Source: Amycolatopsis vancoresmycina
Lineage (GTDB): Bacteria; Actinomycetota; Actinomycetes; Mycobacteriales; Pseudonocardiaceae
Direction of reading: 5' to 3'
DNA length: 64,000 bases
NCBI RefSeq assembly: GCF_000716785.1
Contig: NZ_JNYY01000009.1
Coordinates: 310,001-374,000 of the forward strand
Position numbers and translations under genes: made by a program. The notes under the pieces were generated by a model. It was not told where the DNA came from and made no database searches. It was given only the letters and a program-made list of their open reading frames with translations. Shown one piece after another: positions 25,446 through 35,700 of the stretch (positions are counted from its first letter, which is position 1; each line of letters starts with the position of its first letter).

Positions 25446-26915
25446 ATGGAACAACGTGACTTCGCGGTCCTCGTCGTCGGAGCCGGGGCGTCGGGGCTGG
25501 GCGCCGCCATCCGCCTCGGCCAGGCCGGGGTCGAGGACCTCGCCGTGCTCGAGAAGGCGGACACGCTGGGCGGCACCTGGCGCGACAACACCTACCCCGG
25601 CTGCGCGTGCGACGTCCCGTCCGCGCTGTACTCCTACTCCTTCGCCCCCAATCCGGAATGGACGCGCGCCTTCGCCGGCCAGGCCGAAATCCGGGCCTAC
25701 CTGCGCGACACGGCTTCGCGGTTCGGGGTCACCCCGAAGATCCGCTACGGCGTGGAGGTGACGCGGGCGCAGTGGAACGCGCGGGACGCGCGGTGGGAGC
25801 TGGAGACGTCACGGGGGCCGTACCGCGCCCGGGTCCTGGTCGCCGGCACCGGTCCCTGGCACGAGCCGCTGATCCCGGACCTGCCGGGGCTCGCCGGCTT
25901 CCCGGGCGAGGTCTTCCACTCGGCGCGCTGGAACCACGGCTACGACCTGGCGGGCAAGCGGGTCGCGGTGATCGGTTCCGGCGCGTCGGCGGTCCAGTTC
26001 GTCCCGGAGATCGTGCCGCGGGTGGGGCGGCTGCACCTGTTCCAGCGCACGGCCCAGTGGGTGTTGCCGAAGCCGGACCACCCGGTCCCCGGCGTCGAGC
26101 GGCTCCTGCTGCGGCGGTTCCCGGCTTTGCAGCGGGCGTTGCGCAGTGCCGAGTACGGCATGATGGAGACGCTCGGGTTCGGGTTCCGGCACCCGTGGCT
26201 GCTGCGGCAGGTGCAGCGGATCGGGCTCGCGCACCTGCGGTTCGCGGTGCGGGATCCGGTGTTGCGCAAGGCGCTCACCCCGGATTACACGCTGGGCTGC
26301 AAGCGCTTGCTCATGTCGAACACGTACTACCGCGCGCTGACGCAGTCCCATGTGGACGTTCACCCGGCGGCGGTGCGTTCGGTGGACGGTTCGCGCGTGC
26401 TGGGCGCGGACGGTTCTTCGGCGGAGGTCGACGCGATCATCTTCGGCACCGGCTTCCACATCCTCGACATGCCGGTGTCGTCCCGGGTGTTCGACGGCGA
26501 CGGCCGCAGCCTCGACGACCACTGGAAGGGCAGCCCGCAGGCGTACGCGGGGACGACGGTGGCCGGGTTCCCGAACCTCTACCTGCTGCTCGGGCCGAGC
26601 CTCGGCACGGGGCATTCGTCGGCGTTCATGATCCTGGAGGCCCAGCTGCGGCACACGGTGGCGGCGGTGACCCGGACGCTGAGCGCGGCGGGGACGGCGC
26701 TGTCGGTCCGCCCGGAGGCGCAGGACGCGTTCAACGCGGAGGTCCAGGCGGCGTTGCCGGGGACGGTGTACCAGTCGGGCGGTTGTTCGAGTTACTACAC
26801 GGATGTCAACGGCCGCAACAGCTTCAGCTGGCCCTTCTCCACCGGCCGGCTGCGGTCGCAGGTGGGGGCGTTCCGTGAAGCCGACTACGAGGTCGTGAGT
26901 GTGAAACAGGGTTAG
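25446..26915 (+). CDS. Flavin-containing monooxygenase (Baeyer-Villiger type)
   Basis: A 489-residue FAD/NADPH monooxygenase. The FAD Rossmann motif is GAGASG (about residues 12-17). GGTWRDNTYPGCACDVPS is the BVMO active-site signature. FPGEVFHSARWNHG (about 153-166) matches the BVMO fingerprint FxGxxxHxxxW. The second Rossmann motif is VIGSGASA. The enzyme probably turns a ketone into an ester or lactone, or hydroxylates; the substrate is unknown. The last residues (VVSVKQG and stop) are encoded by the left arm of the 46-bp palindromic element, so the native C-terminus has been set by the repeat. TetR regulation is likely. Confidence 0.9.
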   Translation: MEQRDFAVLVVGAGASGLGAAIRLGQAGVEDLAVLEKADTLGGTWRDNTYPGCACDVPSALYSYSFAPNPEWTRAFAGQAEIRAYLRDTASRFGVTPKIRYGVEVTRAQWNARDARWELETSRGPYRARVLVAGTGPWHEPLIPDLPGLAGFPGEVFHSARWNHGYDLAGKRVAVIGSGASAVQFVPEIVPRVGRLHLFQRTAQWVLPKPDHPVPGVERLLLRRFPALQRALRSAEYGMMETLGFGFRHPWLLRQVQRIGLAHLRFAVRDPVLRKALTPDYTLGCKRLLMSNTYYRALTQSHVDVHPAAVRSVDGSRVLGADGSSAEVDAIIFGTGFHILDMPVSSRVFDGDGRSLDDHWKGSPQAYAGTTVAGFPNLYLLLGPSLGTGHSSAFMILEAQLRHTVAAVTRTLSAAGTALSVRPEAQDAFNAEVQAALPGTVYQSGGCSSYYTDVNGRNSFSWPFSTGRLRSQVGAFREADYEVVSVKQG

Positions 26916-26937
26916 AACACTGTTTCACACTCACGAC
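26892..26937. repeat. 46-bp palindromic 3'-end element, copy A
   Basis: GTCGTGAGTGTGAAACAG pairs with CTGTTTCACACTCACGAC (18 bp) around a centre holding GTT-AG-AAC. It lies between the convergent monooxygenase and HTH genes and provides the TAG stop (26913-26915) of the former. It shares its tips, centre and length with copies at 30125, 42866 and 59263. Probable role: bidirectional terminator. Confidence 0.9.
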
Positions 26938-26940
26938 GGG

Positions 26941-27837
26941 TCAGTCCCACTCCCAGCACATCCCGTAGACCCCCGGCCGGGCGTCCAGCACCGCGATGTG
27001 GCTGGTCCCGCTCGGCCCCACCGGCAGCTCCGGCCGGGCCGCCGACCCGTCGTAGCGATAGCACCGCACTGGCACCGCCGCCGGGTCGAAGCACGCCTGC
27101 AGCACGATCTGGCGCGCCGGGGCCCGCACCCCGAACTGCAGGTAGCTCGTCTCCGGCGGCTTCCCGTCGTAGGCGAACTCGAAGTCGAACACGTACGTCT
27201 CGCCCGCTCGCAGCGGGTAGTCGAACCGCAGCTCCAGCGCCACCAGCTCGGATTCCGCGTCCCGTCTGACGCGGCCCGGGCGGCAGCAGTGCGCCGAACG
27301 CAACACCGGCTGGTGGCCGCCGCCGGTCTGGGGGCGGAAGAACGACACCCAGCGGTCGACGCCGTCCGCGCGGCTCGTCACCACCAGTTCCGTGTGGACC
27401 GACCGCTCGGTCCGGTCTGGTCCCAGCGTCGCCCGCTGGTGCACCGACACCAGCGCCAGGCGGGCGTTGCCGTCGAGGTCGATGCCTTCGCAGGCGGCCA
27501 GGTCCATGGACTCGGAGCCGAGCGCGCTGGCCAGGCTGACCCCGCCCGGCCACGGCTCGGCCCGGCGCACCCGCGGCCGCGCCACCAGGCTCGTCAGCGC
27601 GTCCGCCGGCAGGCCGAGGCAGCTTTCGGCGACGCCGACCGCGTGCAGCGAGCGGTGCCCCTCCGGGTGACGGCGGCCCCGGCGCCAGTAGCTCAGCGTG
27701 GCCAGGCTGACCTGGGCGCCGCGGATCGCCATCCGCCGCTGCAGGGCCTCCAGGCTCAGGCCGCGCTGCCGGATCGCCAGGTCGAAGGCCTCGGCGAACG
27801 GGGCCGACGCTGATAACGCCTCCATCCGGGTAAGCAT
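26941..27837 (-). CDS. HTH protein with conserved unknown C-terminal domain (paralogue 1)
   Basis: A protein of about 298 residues. The N-terminal XRE-like HTH region (about 10-60) has SLEALQRRMAIRGAQVSLATLSYWRRGRRHPEG, split by helices. A Pro/Arg linker follows, then a domain of about 180 residues ending in GVYGMCWEWD. The same plan, with SLDRIQARLR, TALSYWQSGKRQPE and the end GVFGIDWD, occurs in the gene at 46250-47179, so the window holds two paralogues. The C-terminal domain is beta-rich with several Cys and Trp. I know no function. The start is uncertain (27825, 27837 or 27852) because no RBS is evident. Confidence 0.8.
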   Translation of the reverse strand: MLTRMEALSASAPFAEAFDLAIRQRGLSLEALQRRMAIRGAQVSLATLSYWRRGRRHPEGHRSLHAVGVAESCLGLPADALTSLVARPRVRRAEPWPGGVSLASALGSESMDLAACEGIDLDGNARLALVSVHQRATLGPDRTERSVHTELVVTSRADGVDRWVSFFRPQTGGGHQPVLRSAHCCRPGRVRRDAESELVALELRFDYPLRAGETYVFDFEFAYDGKPPETSYLQFGVRAPARQIVLQACFDPAAVPVRCYRYDGSAARPELPVGPSGTSHIAVLDARPGVYGMCWEWD

Positions 27838-27864
27838 GAATACCGGACGCATCGGGCGCAACGA

Positions 27865-27894
27865 GGGCCTGCCACCAAAGTAGGTGGCAGGCCC
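27865..27894 (-). terminator. Terminator hairpin after M4 metalloprotease gene
   Basis: GGGCCTGCCACC (27865-27876) pairs with GGTGGCAGGCCC (27883-27894) over a 6-nt loop, 8 bp beyond the protease stop codon. Confidence 0.78.
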
Positions 27895-27902
27895 CGCGGG
27901 GG

Positions 27903-29996
27903 TCAGCTCACGGTGACCCCGGTGTCGTCCACGGCGAACGACGTCTGCAGCGACTGGTCCTCGGTCCCGGCGAACTTCAGCGTGACCGTCTGGCCCGCGT
28001 ACGCGGACAGGTCGAGCGTCTTCTGGACGTAGGCGGAGTTGCGGTCGAGGTTCGAGTACGTGGCCAGCGTCGCCGAGCCCGCGGACACGACGAGCTTGTC
28101 GTAGGCCACGTTCTCGGTCTCGGCCGTCCACACGCGCAGCCAGAACGTCAGGCTCGCCTTGCAGCCGGCCGGGATGGTGACGGCCTGCGTGAGCGTGTCC
28201 GTGTGCGCCGAACCCCAGCCGCCGAGCCAGGAGTCGTAGCTGCCCGAGCGCGCCGGCGCCTGGCTGCCCCACTGGCCGATGGTGGTGTTCGGGTCGGTCC
28301 AGGACGCCTGGCCCGACTCGAAGCCCGGGTTCTGCACCAGCTGGCCACTGCACCCGCCAGGAGGCGTCGTGGGCGGCGTGGTCGTGGTGGGCGGGGTGGT
28401 CGTCGTGGTCGGCGGCGTTCCGCTGCACGTCGGGTCGCCGGACTGCGCCGGGACGCTCACCGCGTTCCACGCCGCCTTCACGGCGTCGAACTCGGCGCAG
28501 CTGTCCGGGTACAGGTTCTTCGCCGCCTGCAGCGTCCACGTGCGGTAGCGCAGGTAGTTGCTGCCGGAGGTCTTCAGCTGCACCGCGCCGTGCATGATGT
28601 TGATCGCCTTGCGGATGCCGATCCCGGCCACCGTGCTGCCGTTGCACGTCGAGCTCGTCGGCTGCCCGTTCGTCGGGTTGCTGCCTTCGGCGAGCAGGTA
28701 GAACCAGTGGTCACCCGGCCCGGCCGCCTTGTGCACCTCCGCGTTCGGCGTCGAGCTGGAGTAGCAGTTCGGGTCGCCGACCTTCGACGGGTCGTACATG
28801 TACCGGATCGCGCCGGTGCCGACCAGGTTGACCTCCTCGCCGATCGCGTAGTCCGGCGGGTCGTACTGCGACGGCTCGTTCGCGTAGAACTCCGTCGCCG
28901 TGCCGAAGGTGTCCGCGATGAACTCCTGCGTGCCGCCGCCGGAGAACCCGCCGGAGCCGGAGTAGTCGTCGACGCCGTGGCCCATTTCGTGGCCGAGGAT
29001 GTCGAGCGAGCCGACCCACTCGCCGCTCGGGTTGTGCCCGAGGTTCACGTACGCCGGGCGCGAGTTGTAGTAGTACGCGTTCTCGTCGTCGAGCCCGACG
29101 CGGATCTTCCACGCACCGCCGTTGCCGGTGAACCCGTTGCGGCCCACCCATTCCGAGAGCATCTTCTTCTCGGTCTGCGCGACGAACAGCGCGTCGGCGC
29201 ACCCGGTTTCGATGTTCGTGCCGGTGCCGTTGCCCCAGCTGTCGTCCGGTCCGGTGAGGACGGAGTCGCTGCTGTAGTTGCGGCAGTCCAGGTTCGGCGT
29301 GTTCGGGTCGGCCATCGAATACGTGCTGCCGGACTTCGTCGTGTTCAGCGGCAGCGGCGCCGGGCCGTTCCACTTGCCCGTGCCGGTCCCCGCGGCGAGG
29401 TGCTGGACGGTCCGCAGCACGCGCCCGTCCACGGCGTCGACGTACACGCTCAGGCTGCTCGGCTCGCCGTGTTCGTCGGTGCCTTCGACGTTGCTCTCGT
29501 AGGCCAGCCGCCCGGCACCGTCGGCGACCACGACGAGCTGCCCGCCCGGCAGGCTTTTGGGCCCGCGGACCTGCTTGCGCGCCACCGCATCCGCCTGCGC
29601 GGCGGACAGCTTCGCGCCGTGGACGTCGAGATCCCCGAGGGCCTGCTGCTGCGCGACGGAGGTGGTCTTCACGGTGCCGGCGGCGTCGGTGGCGATGACC
29701 AGGTCGCCGCCGATCACCGGCAGCCCGTCGTAGGTGCGGTCGTAGACCACGTACGACAACCCGGCGGCCGACCGGACGTCCCGCTGGACGAACTTGTCGT
29801 GCTTCCCGGCGTGCAGGGCGGCGGGGCGGGCGGCGACCAGGCCGGCGGCGGCGCCGGTGGCGTTGGCCTGGGCCTGCGCGGCGGACGGCGGGGGCACGGG
29901 GGCGGGCTGCGCGGGCGCGGCGACGGCGATGCCGACCACCACCATGCCCGCCGCCGTCGCGCCGCCGAGCGCGGCGAACCGTTGGGGCAATCTCAT
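27903..29996 (-). CDS. Secreted M4 (thermolysin-family) metalloprotease with C-terminal binding domain
   Basis: A 697-residue secreted zinc protease. A signal peptide (about 1-28) comes first. A propeptide of FTP/PepSY type follows to about 200 (YVVYDRTYDGLPVIGGDLV, YVDAVDGRVL). The catalytic domain (about 205-525) has zinc ligands His336 and His340 (HEMGH), catalytic Glu337 and a third ligand Glu358 (TQEFIAD). A Thr/Pro linker leads to a beta-sandwich domain (about 560-697: GQLVQNPGFESGQASW to FAVDDTGVTVS) of carbohydrate-binding or P-domain style. It is secreted and autoprocessed, with likely broad proteolysis. It is transcribed away from the saccharopine-type gene, from which palindrome copy B separates it. 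Confidence 0.93.
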   Translation of the reverse strand: MRLPQRFAALGGATAAGMVVVGIAVAAPAQPAPVPPPSAAQAQANATGAAAGLVAARPAALHAGKHDKFVQRDVRSAAGLSYVVYDRTYDGLPVIGGDLVIATDAAGTVKTTSVAQQQALGDLDVHGAKLSAAQADAVARKQVRGPKSLPGGQLVVVADGAGRLAYESNVEGTDEHGEPSSLSVYVDAVDGRVLRTVQHLAAGTGTGKWNGPAPLPLNTTKSGSTYSMADPNTPNLDCRNYSSDSVLTGPDDSWGNGTGTNIETGCADALFVAQTEKKMLSEWVGRNGFTGNGGAWKIRVGLDDENAYYYNSRPAYVNLGHNPSGEWVGSLDILGHEMGHGVDDYSGSGGFSGGGTQEFIADTFGTATEFYANEPSQYDPPDYAIGEEVNLVGTGAIRYMYDPSKVGDPNCYSSSTPNAEVHKAAGPGDHWFYLLAEGSNPTNGQPTSSTCNGSTVAGIGIRKAINIMHGAVQLKTSGSNYLRYRTWTLQAAKNLYPDSCAEFDAVKAAWNAVSVPAQSGDPTCSGTPPTTTTTPPTTTTPPTTPPGGCSGQLVQNPGFESGQASWTDPNTTIGQWGSQAPARSGSYDSWLGGWGSAHTDTLTQAVTIPAGCKASLTFWLRVWTAETENVAYDKLVVSAGSATLATYSNLDRNSAYVQKTLDLSAYAGQTVTLKFAGTEDQSLQTSFAVDDTGVTVS

Positions 29997-30124
29997 GACG
30001 CTCCTTGGGAAAACGCGAAGGGGAAAGGGAGAACCCGATCGACGCTAACCGCGGGACAGGACCGTCAGAAGATTCATCACAGCGCCGGAATTTCACGCTC
30101 CCGCACTGTGAAAGCGTGAAAAGC

Positions 30125-30170
30125 CTCGTGAGTGGTAAGGCGGGTTCTAACCCGCCTTACCACTCACGAG
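30125..30170. repeat. 46-bp palindromic 3'-end element, copy B
   Basis: A perfect 22-bp inverted repeat: CTCGTGAGTGGTAAGGCGGG plus TT, mirrored after a 2-nt centre. It is the reverse orientation of copies A, C and D (centre GTT-CT-AAC on the plus strand). It supplies the TAG stop (30147-30149) of the minus-strand saccharopine-type gene, whose last residues LVSGKAG come from the element. Confidence 0.92.
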
Positions 30171-31325
30171 GGTCGTGAAGCGGACGCCTGCCTTGGTGAG
30201 CCGGTCGACGAGTGCGCCGCCCATCGCGGTCGCCGTCGTCACCTGGCCTGCCGTGTCCGGGAGGTCGTCCGTTGCCAGGCACAGCGCCGATTCCGCGAGC
30301 ATCTTCGCCGTTTCGTCGTAGCCCGGGTCGCCGCCGGACACCTCCGTCACCACCCGTGAACCGCCGCCCTCGCCGACGAACCGCACCGAGAACCACGACC
30401 GCGCGCGGCGCTCCGGGCTCGGCCCGCTGCCGGGCGCGAGCAGCCGCGAGAGCCCCCGCCGCGCCGGCGGGACCTGCGCCGCCGCGAACAGCGTGCCCGC
30501 TCCCGCGACGCCGCCGGCCAGCATCGGAAGGTGCTTGAACGCGGCGAAGTGCCGGTAGGTGAAGTCGGGCCCGTAGCGCTCGGACGCGGTCGCCGACCGG
30601 CGGACGACCTCGGGGTCGATCGTCGGCAGCGGCACCGCCCACCAGCCCGCGCCGGCGAGCCGGTGCGGGCGCCCGAGCGGGGCTCGCGCGAACCGCCCGG
30701 CCGGGCGCGGCTCGGCCGCCGCCCGCTCGCGGGCCACCCGGGCCTCGGCCGGCAGCCGGGACATGATGGTGAGCGCGCTGAGCACCGTGCCGCCCGAGGG
30801 CATCCCGCCCGCCCGCACGTAGCCGTCGACCCGCAGCGGCACGTCCTCCGGCAGCTGCTGCACGGTGAACCACGCGCCGAGGTCGTGCGGGATCGAGTCG
30901 AACCCGCACGCGTGCACCAGCCGCGCCCCGGTCTCGCGGGCGCGGCGGTCGTGCGCGAGGTACATCAAGTCGACGAACTCGGCTTCGCCGGTCAGGTCGA
31001 CGTAGTCGGTGCCCGCGTCGGCGCACGCCGCCACCAGCGGCTCGCCGTGCGTCAGGTACGGCCCGACCGTGGTGATCACCACCTTCGTGGCCTCGGCGAC
31101 GGCCCTCAGGGACGCCGGGTCGCCGGAGTCGGCGACGAGCAGGTCCAGCGAGCCGAACCGGTCGTCGACCTCCGCCAGCCGCGTCCGGACCGCCTCGAGC
31201 TTGCCGCGGTTGCGCCCGGCCAGGGCCCAGCGCAGGTCCGCGGGTGCGTGCCGGGCCAGGTACTCGGCCGTCAGGCCGCCGGTGAACCCGGTGGCACCGA
31301 ACAGGACCACGTCGTACGCGCGCAT
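30147..31325 (-). CDS. Saccharopine dehydrogenase-like / trans-acting enoyl reductase family protein
   Basis: A 392-residue NAD(P)-binding oxidoreductase of the saccharopine dehydrogenase NADP-binding superfamily. Rossmann motif GATGFTGGL (about residues 10-18). AGRNRGKLEAV, VGPYLTHGEPLVAACADAGTDYVDLTGE and CGFDSIPHDLGAW are marks of the actinobacterial branch that includes the mycobacterial trans-acting enoyl reductase for phthiocerol/phenolglycolipid. The substrate is probably a lipid-linked enoyl group, but this is not certain outside mycobacteria. AAGGAG precedes the ATG. The C-terminus is formed by palindrome copy B. Confidence 0.85.
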   Translation of the reverse strand: MRAYDVVLFGATGFTGGLTAEYLARHAPADLRWALAGRNRGKLEAVRTRLAEVDDRFGSLDLLVADSGDPASLRAVAEATKVVITTVGPYLTHGEPLVAACADAGTDYVDLTGEAEFVDLMYLAHDRRARETGARLVHACGFDSIPHDLGAWFTVQQLPEDVPLRVDGYVRAGGMPSGGTVLSALTIMSRLPAEARVARERAAAEPRPAGRFARAPLGRPHRLAGAGWWAVPLPTIDPEVVRRSATASERYGPDFTYRHFAAFKHLPMLAGGVAGAGTLFAAAQVPPARRGLSRLLAPGSGPSPERRARSWFSVRFVGEGGGSRVVTEVSGGDPGYDETAKMLAESALCLATDDLPDTAGQVTTATAMGGALVDRLTKAGVRFTTLVSGKAG

Positions 31326-31435
31326 GGCTGCTCCTTCGAGGGACGTCGGCGGGCTCAGGTTACCCGTCGGTCACTTCCCGGCGCCGGGTGAACTACCGGC
31401 GGGTACAGTGCCCCCTCGAACGCGAGGAGGCAACC

Positions 31436-32599
31436 GTGACCGAACGCTTCGGCAGCTACCAGAACGAGATCTACCTGCAGGGACTCGGAGGCCAGCTGCC
31501 GCCGTGCTCGACCGACGCGACGAAGCTCGAAGCGTCGGCCCGCGAGGTCATGGCCCCCGGGCCGTTCTCCTACGTCGCGGGCGCGGCCGGCTCCGGCGCG
31601 ACCGCCCGCGCCAACCGCGAAGCGTTCGACCGCTGGCGCGTCGTGCCGCGGATGCTGACCGGCGCCACCGACCGCGACCTGGCCACGACGGTGCTCGGCA
31701 GCCGGCTGCCCGCGCCGGTGGCCGTCGCGCCCGTCGGCGTCCAGTCGATCGTCCACCCGGACGCGGAGTCCGCGACGGCCCGCGCCGCCGCCTCGGTCGG
31801 CCTGCCGTTCATCCTGTCCACGGCGTCGTCGACCGGCATCGAGGACGTCGCCGCGGCCAACGGCGCCGGCCCGCGCTGGTTCCAGCTGTACTGGCCGGGC
31901 GACAACGACGTCTGCGCGAGCCTGCTGACGCGGGCGAAGAACGCGGGCTACACGGCACTGGTCGTCACCCTCGACACGTGGACGCTGGCCTGGCGGCCGT
32001 CCGATCTGGACCAGGCGTACCTGCCGTTCCTCAAGGGCGAAGGCTGCGCGGTCCCGTTCACCGACCCGGTGTTCCGCGGCCTGCTGGAGAAGACGCCGGA
32101 GGCGGACCCGAACATGGCGATCCTGCGCTGGATCGGCATGCTCACCGGCACCGACCGGACCTGGGACCAGCTGCCGTTCCTGCGCGAGCACTGGGACGGC
32201 CCGATCGTCCTGAAGGGCATCCAGCACGTCGGGGACGCGCGCCGCGCGGCCGAGGCGGGCGTGGACGGCATCGTCGTGTCGAACCACGGCGGCCGCCAGG
32301 TCGACGGCGCTGTGGGCGCGCTGGAGGCGCTGCCGGGCATCGTCGCGGCGGTGGGCGACCGCCTGGAGGTGCTGTTCGACTCGGGCATCCGCACCGGCGC
32401 GGACGTGCTCAAGGCGCTCGCCCTGGGCGCCCGGGCGGTCCTGGTCGGCCGCCCGTGGGTGTACGGCCTGGCCCACGCGGGCGAGGACGGCGTCCGGCAC
32501 GTCCTGCGCAGCCTGCTGGCGGACTTCGACCTGACCATGGGCCTGTCCGGCCACCGCACCCTCGCCGACCTGGGCCCGGAGTCGCTGCAGCGGGCGTGA
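31436..32599 (+). CDS. FMN-dependent alpha-hydroxy-acid oxidase (lactate 2-monooxygenase-like)
   Basis: A 387-residue TIM-barrel flavoenzyme of the (S)-2-hydroxy-acid oxidase family. It has APVGVQSIVHPDAE near residue 97, the FMN/active-site Lys in IVLKGI (about 262), SNHGGRQ with the catalytic His (about 285), FDSGIRTGADVLKALALGA near 320 and VLVGRPWVYGLA. An insert after LVVTLDTWTLAWR resembles lactate monooxygenase, which makes acetate and CO2 from lactate. A dehydrogenase role is also possible. GTG at 31436 has GAGGAGG 6 nt upstream, and TACAGT (31404-31409) is a likely -10. Confidence 0.88.
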   Translation: MTERFGSYQNEIYLQGLGGQLPPCSTDATKLEASAREVMAPGPFSYVAGAAGSGATARANREAFDRWRVVPRMLTGATDRDLATTVLGSRLPAPVAVAPVGVQSIVHPDAESATARAAASVGLPFILSTASSTGIEDVAAANGAGPRWFQLYWPGDNDVCASLLTRAKNAGYTALVVTLDTWTLAWRPSDLDQAYLPFLKGEGCAVPFTDPVFRGLLEKTPEADPNMAILRWIGMLTGTDRTWDQLPFLREHWDGPIVLKGIQHVGDARRAAEAGVDGIVVSNHGGRQVDGAVGALEALPGIVAAVGDRLEVLFDSGIRTGADVLKALALGARAVLVGRPWVYGLAHAGEDGVRHVLRSLLADFDLTMGLSGHRTLADLGPESLQRA

Positions 32600-32664
32600 G
32601 GGGCTCGGCTCGCTGCTGCCGCTCCGGCGCCCGCTCCGCAGCCCGGCCGGCCCGGCTGACGTTC

Positions 32665-32704
32665 CGCCGAAGGCCTCTCGCCGCCGGTGAGGGGGCCTTC
32701 GGCG
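32665..32704 (+). terminator. Terminator hairpin after the hydroxy-acid oxidase gene
   Basis: CGCCGAAGGCC (32665-32675) pairs with GGCCTTCGGCG (32694-32704), an 11-bp stem with an 18-nt loop, downstream of the stop at 32599. Confidence 0.75.
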
Positions 32705-32773
32705 TGCGCCCGGTCACGCGCCGGGGATATTCGGAGGCCCGGTTCGTCACGCACGGCTATCCTTGGACCAAGA

Positions 32774-35700
32774 ATGTCCGAGCCATCCCCCTTCACCGCG
32801 CTGCGAGCGCGCCTGCCCGAGCTCATGCCGCGCGACGAGCAGCGGCTGCGCCGGCGGCTCGAAGGCGCCCGCAAAGCCCGCAACCGCGACTCCGTGCTCG
32901 CGCAGATCGCCGCCGACGTCGACAAGGCCGAGCTGCGCGTCCAGTCGCGGCGCGAGAGCGTGCCCAAGATCGAATACCCCGAAGAGCTGCCGGTCAGCAA
33001 GCTCAAGGACGAGATCGGCGCCGCGATCGAGAAGCACCAGGTGGTGATCGTCGCGGGGGAGACCGGCTCGGGCAAGACCACCCAGCTGCCGAAGATCTGC
33101 CTGGAACTCGGCCGCGGCATCCGCGGCCAGATCGGGCACACCCAGCCGCGGCGGCTGGCCGCGCGCACGGTCGCCGACCGGATCGCCGGCGAACTCCACA
33201 CCGAGCTGGGCGACGCGGTCGGCTACAAGGTGCGGTTCACCGACCAGTCCGGGCAGGACACCCTGGTCAAGCTGATGACCGACGGCATCCTGCTGGCCGA
33301 GATCCAGACCGACCGGTCGCTGCGCCAGTACGACACGCTGATCATCGACGAGGCCCACGAGCGCAGCCTCAACATCGACTTCATCCTCGGCTACCTCAAG
33401 CAGCTGCTGCCGCGCCGCCCCGACCTCAAGGTCATCATCACCTCGGCGACCATCGACCCGGAACGCTTCTCGAAGCACTTCGACGACGCCCCGATCGTCG
33501 AGGTCTCCGGCCGGACTTACCCGGTGGAGGTGCGCTACCGGCCGCTCGTCGACCCCGACGACCCCTCCGAAGACGCCGACGAGCGCGACCAGACCCAGGG
33601 CATCCTCGACGCCGTCGAGGAGCTGTGCGCCGAGGGACCCGGCGACATCCTGGTGTTCCTCTCCGGCGAGCGCGAAATCCGCGACACCGCCGACGTGCTG
33701 AACCGGGCGAACCTCCGCAACACCGAGGTCCTGCCGCTGTACGCGCGGCTGTCCTCGGCCGAGCAGCAGCGCATCTTCCAGTCCCACACCGGGCGGCGGG
33801 TGGTGCTCGCGACGAACGTCGCCGAGACGTCGCTGACCGTGCCGGGCATCAAGTACGTCGTCGACCCGGGCACCGCGCGGATCTCGCGCTACAGCCACCG
33901 CACCAAGGTGCAGCGGCTGCCGATCGAACCGGTGTCGCAGGCGTCGGCGAACCAGCGCAAGGGCCGCTGCGGCCGGACGTCCGACGGCATCTGCATCCGG
34001 CTCTATTCCGAAGAGGACTCCGAGAGCCGGCCCGAGTTCACCGACCCGGAGATCCTGCGGACCAACCTGGCCTCGGTCATCCTGCAGATGACGTCGCTGG
34101 GCCTCGGCGACATCGCCGCGTTCCCGTTCGTCGAGCCGCCGGACCGCCGCCAGGTCAGCGACGGCATCGGCCTGCTGCAGGAGCTGGGCGCGTTCTCCTC
34201 GACGAGTTCCGACCGCAGCCTGACCGACATCGGCCGCAAGCTCGCGCAGCTGCCGGTCGACCCGCGGATGGGCCGGATGGTCCTGGAGGCCGCGAAGAAC
34301 GGCTGCGTTCGCGAGGTCATGATCATCGCGGCCGCACTGTCCATTCAGGACCCGCGCGAGCGGCCGGCCGAGAAGCAGCAGGCGGCCGACGCCCAGCACG
34401 CGCGGTTCGCCGACCCGACGTCGGACTTCCTGGCCTACCTGAACCTCTGGGAGTACGTCGCCGAGCAGCAGAAGGCGTTGTCGGGCAACCAGTTCCGGCG
34501 CATGTGCCGCACCGAGTACCTGAACTACCTGCGGCTGCGCGAGTGGCAGGACATCTTCAGCCAGCTGCGCCAGCTGGCCAAGCCGCTCGGCATCTCGCTG
34601 AACACCAACACGACCCCGGTCGACCCGCAGCGCGTGCACACGTCGCTGATCGCCGGGCTGCTTTCGCACATCGGGCTCAAGGACCCGGCCAAGGGCGACT
34701 ACCTGGGCGCGCGCGGTGCCCGCTTCGGGATCTTCCCGGGTTCGGCGCTGTTCAAGAAGCAGCCGCGCTGGGTGATGTCGGCGGAGCTGGTCGAGACGTC
34801 GAGGCTGTGGGCGCGGGTGAACGCGCGCATCGAGCCCGAATGGGTCGAGCCGCTGGCCGGGCACGTCGTCAAGCGGTCGTACTCCGAGCCGCACTGGGAA
34901 CGCAAGCAGGGCGCGGTGATCGCGACCGAAAAGGTGACGCTGTACGGCGTCCCGCTGATCGCCGACCGCCGCGTCAACTACGGCCGGATCGACCCGGAGC
35001 TGTCGCGGGCGCTGTTCATCCGGCACGCGCTGGTCGAGGGCGACTGGCAGACGCGCCACCACTTCTTCGCCGAGAACCGCGCGCTGCTGGAGGAGGTCGA
35101 GGACCTCGAGAACCGCGCGCGGCGGCGGGACATCCTGGTCGACGACCAGACGCTGTACGAGTTCTACGACGCGCGCGTGCCCGCCGATGTCGTCTCCGTG
35201 CGGCACTTCGACAGCTGGTGGAAGAAGGCGCGGCACGAGGACCCCGACCAGCTGTCGTTCGAGAAGTCCATGCTCATCAACGAGTCCGCGGGCAGCGTCC
35301 GCGAGGGCGACTACCCGGACTCGTGGACGCAGGGCACGCAGGTCTTCAAGCTGACCTACCAGTTCGAGCCGGGCGCGGACGCCGACGGCGTCACCGTGCA
35401 CGTCCCGCTGCCGGTGCTGAACCAGGTGACGCCGGACGGGTTCGACTGGCAGGTGCCGGGCCTGCGCGCGGAGCTGGTGACGCAGCTGATCAAGTCACTG
35501 CCGAAGGCGTTGCGCCGCAACTTCGTCCCGGCGCCGGACACCGCGCGGGACGTCCTTTCGCGAGTGTCGCCTTCGGACGGTCCGCTGCTGGAGGTGCTCG
35601 GCCGCGAGCTGCGGGCGCTGCGCGGGATCACGGTGCCGTACGCCGACTGGGACCCGGGTTCGGTGCCGGACCACCTGAAGATGACGTTCCGGGTGGTCGA

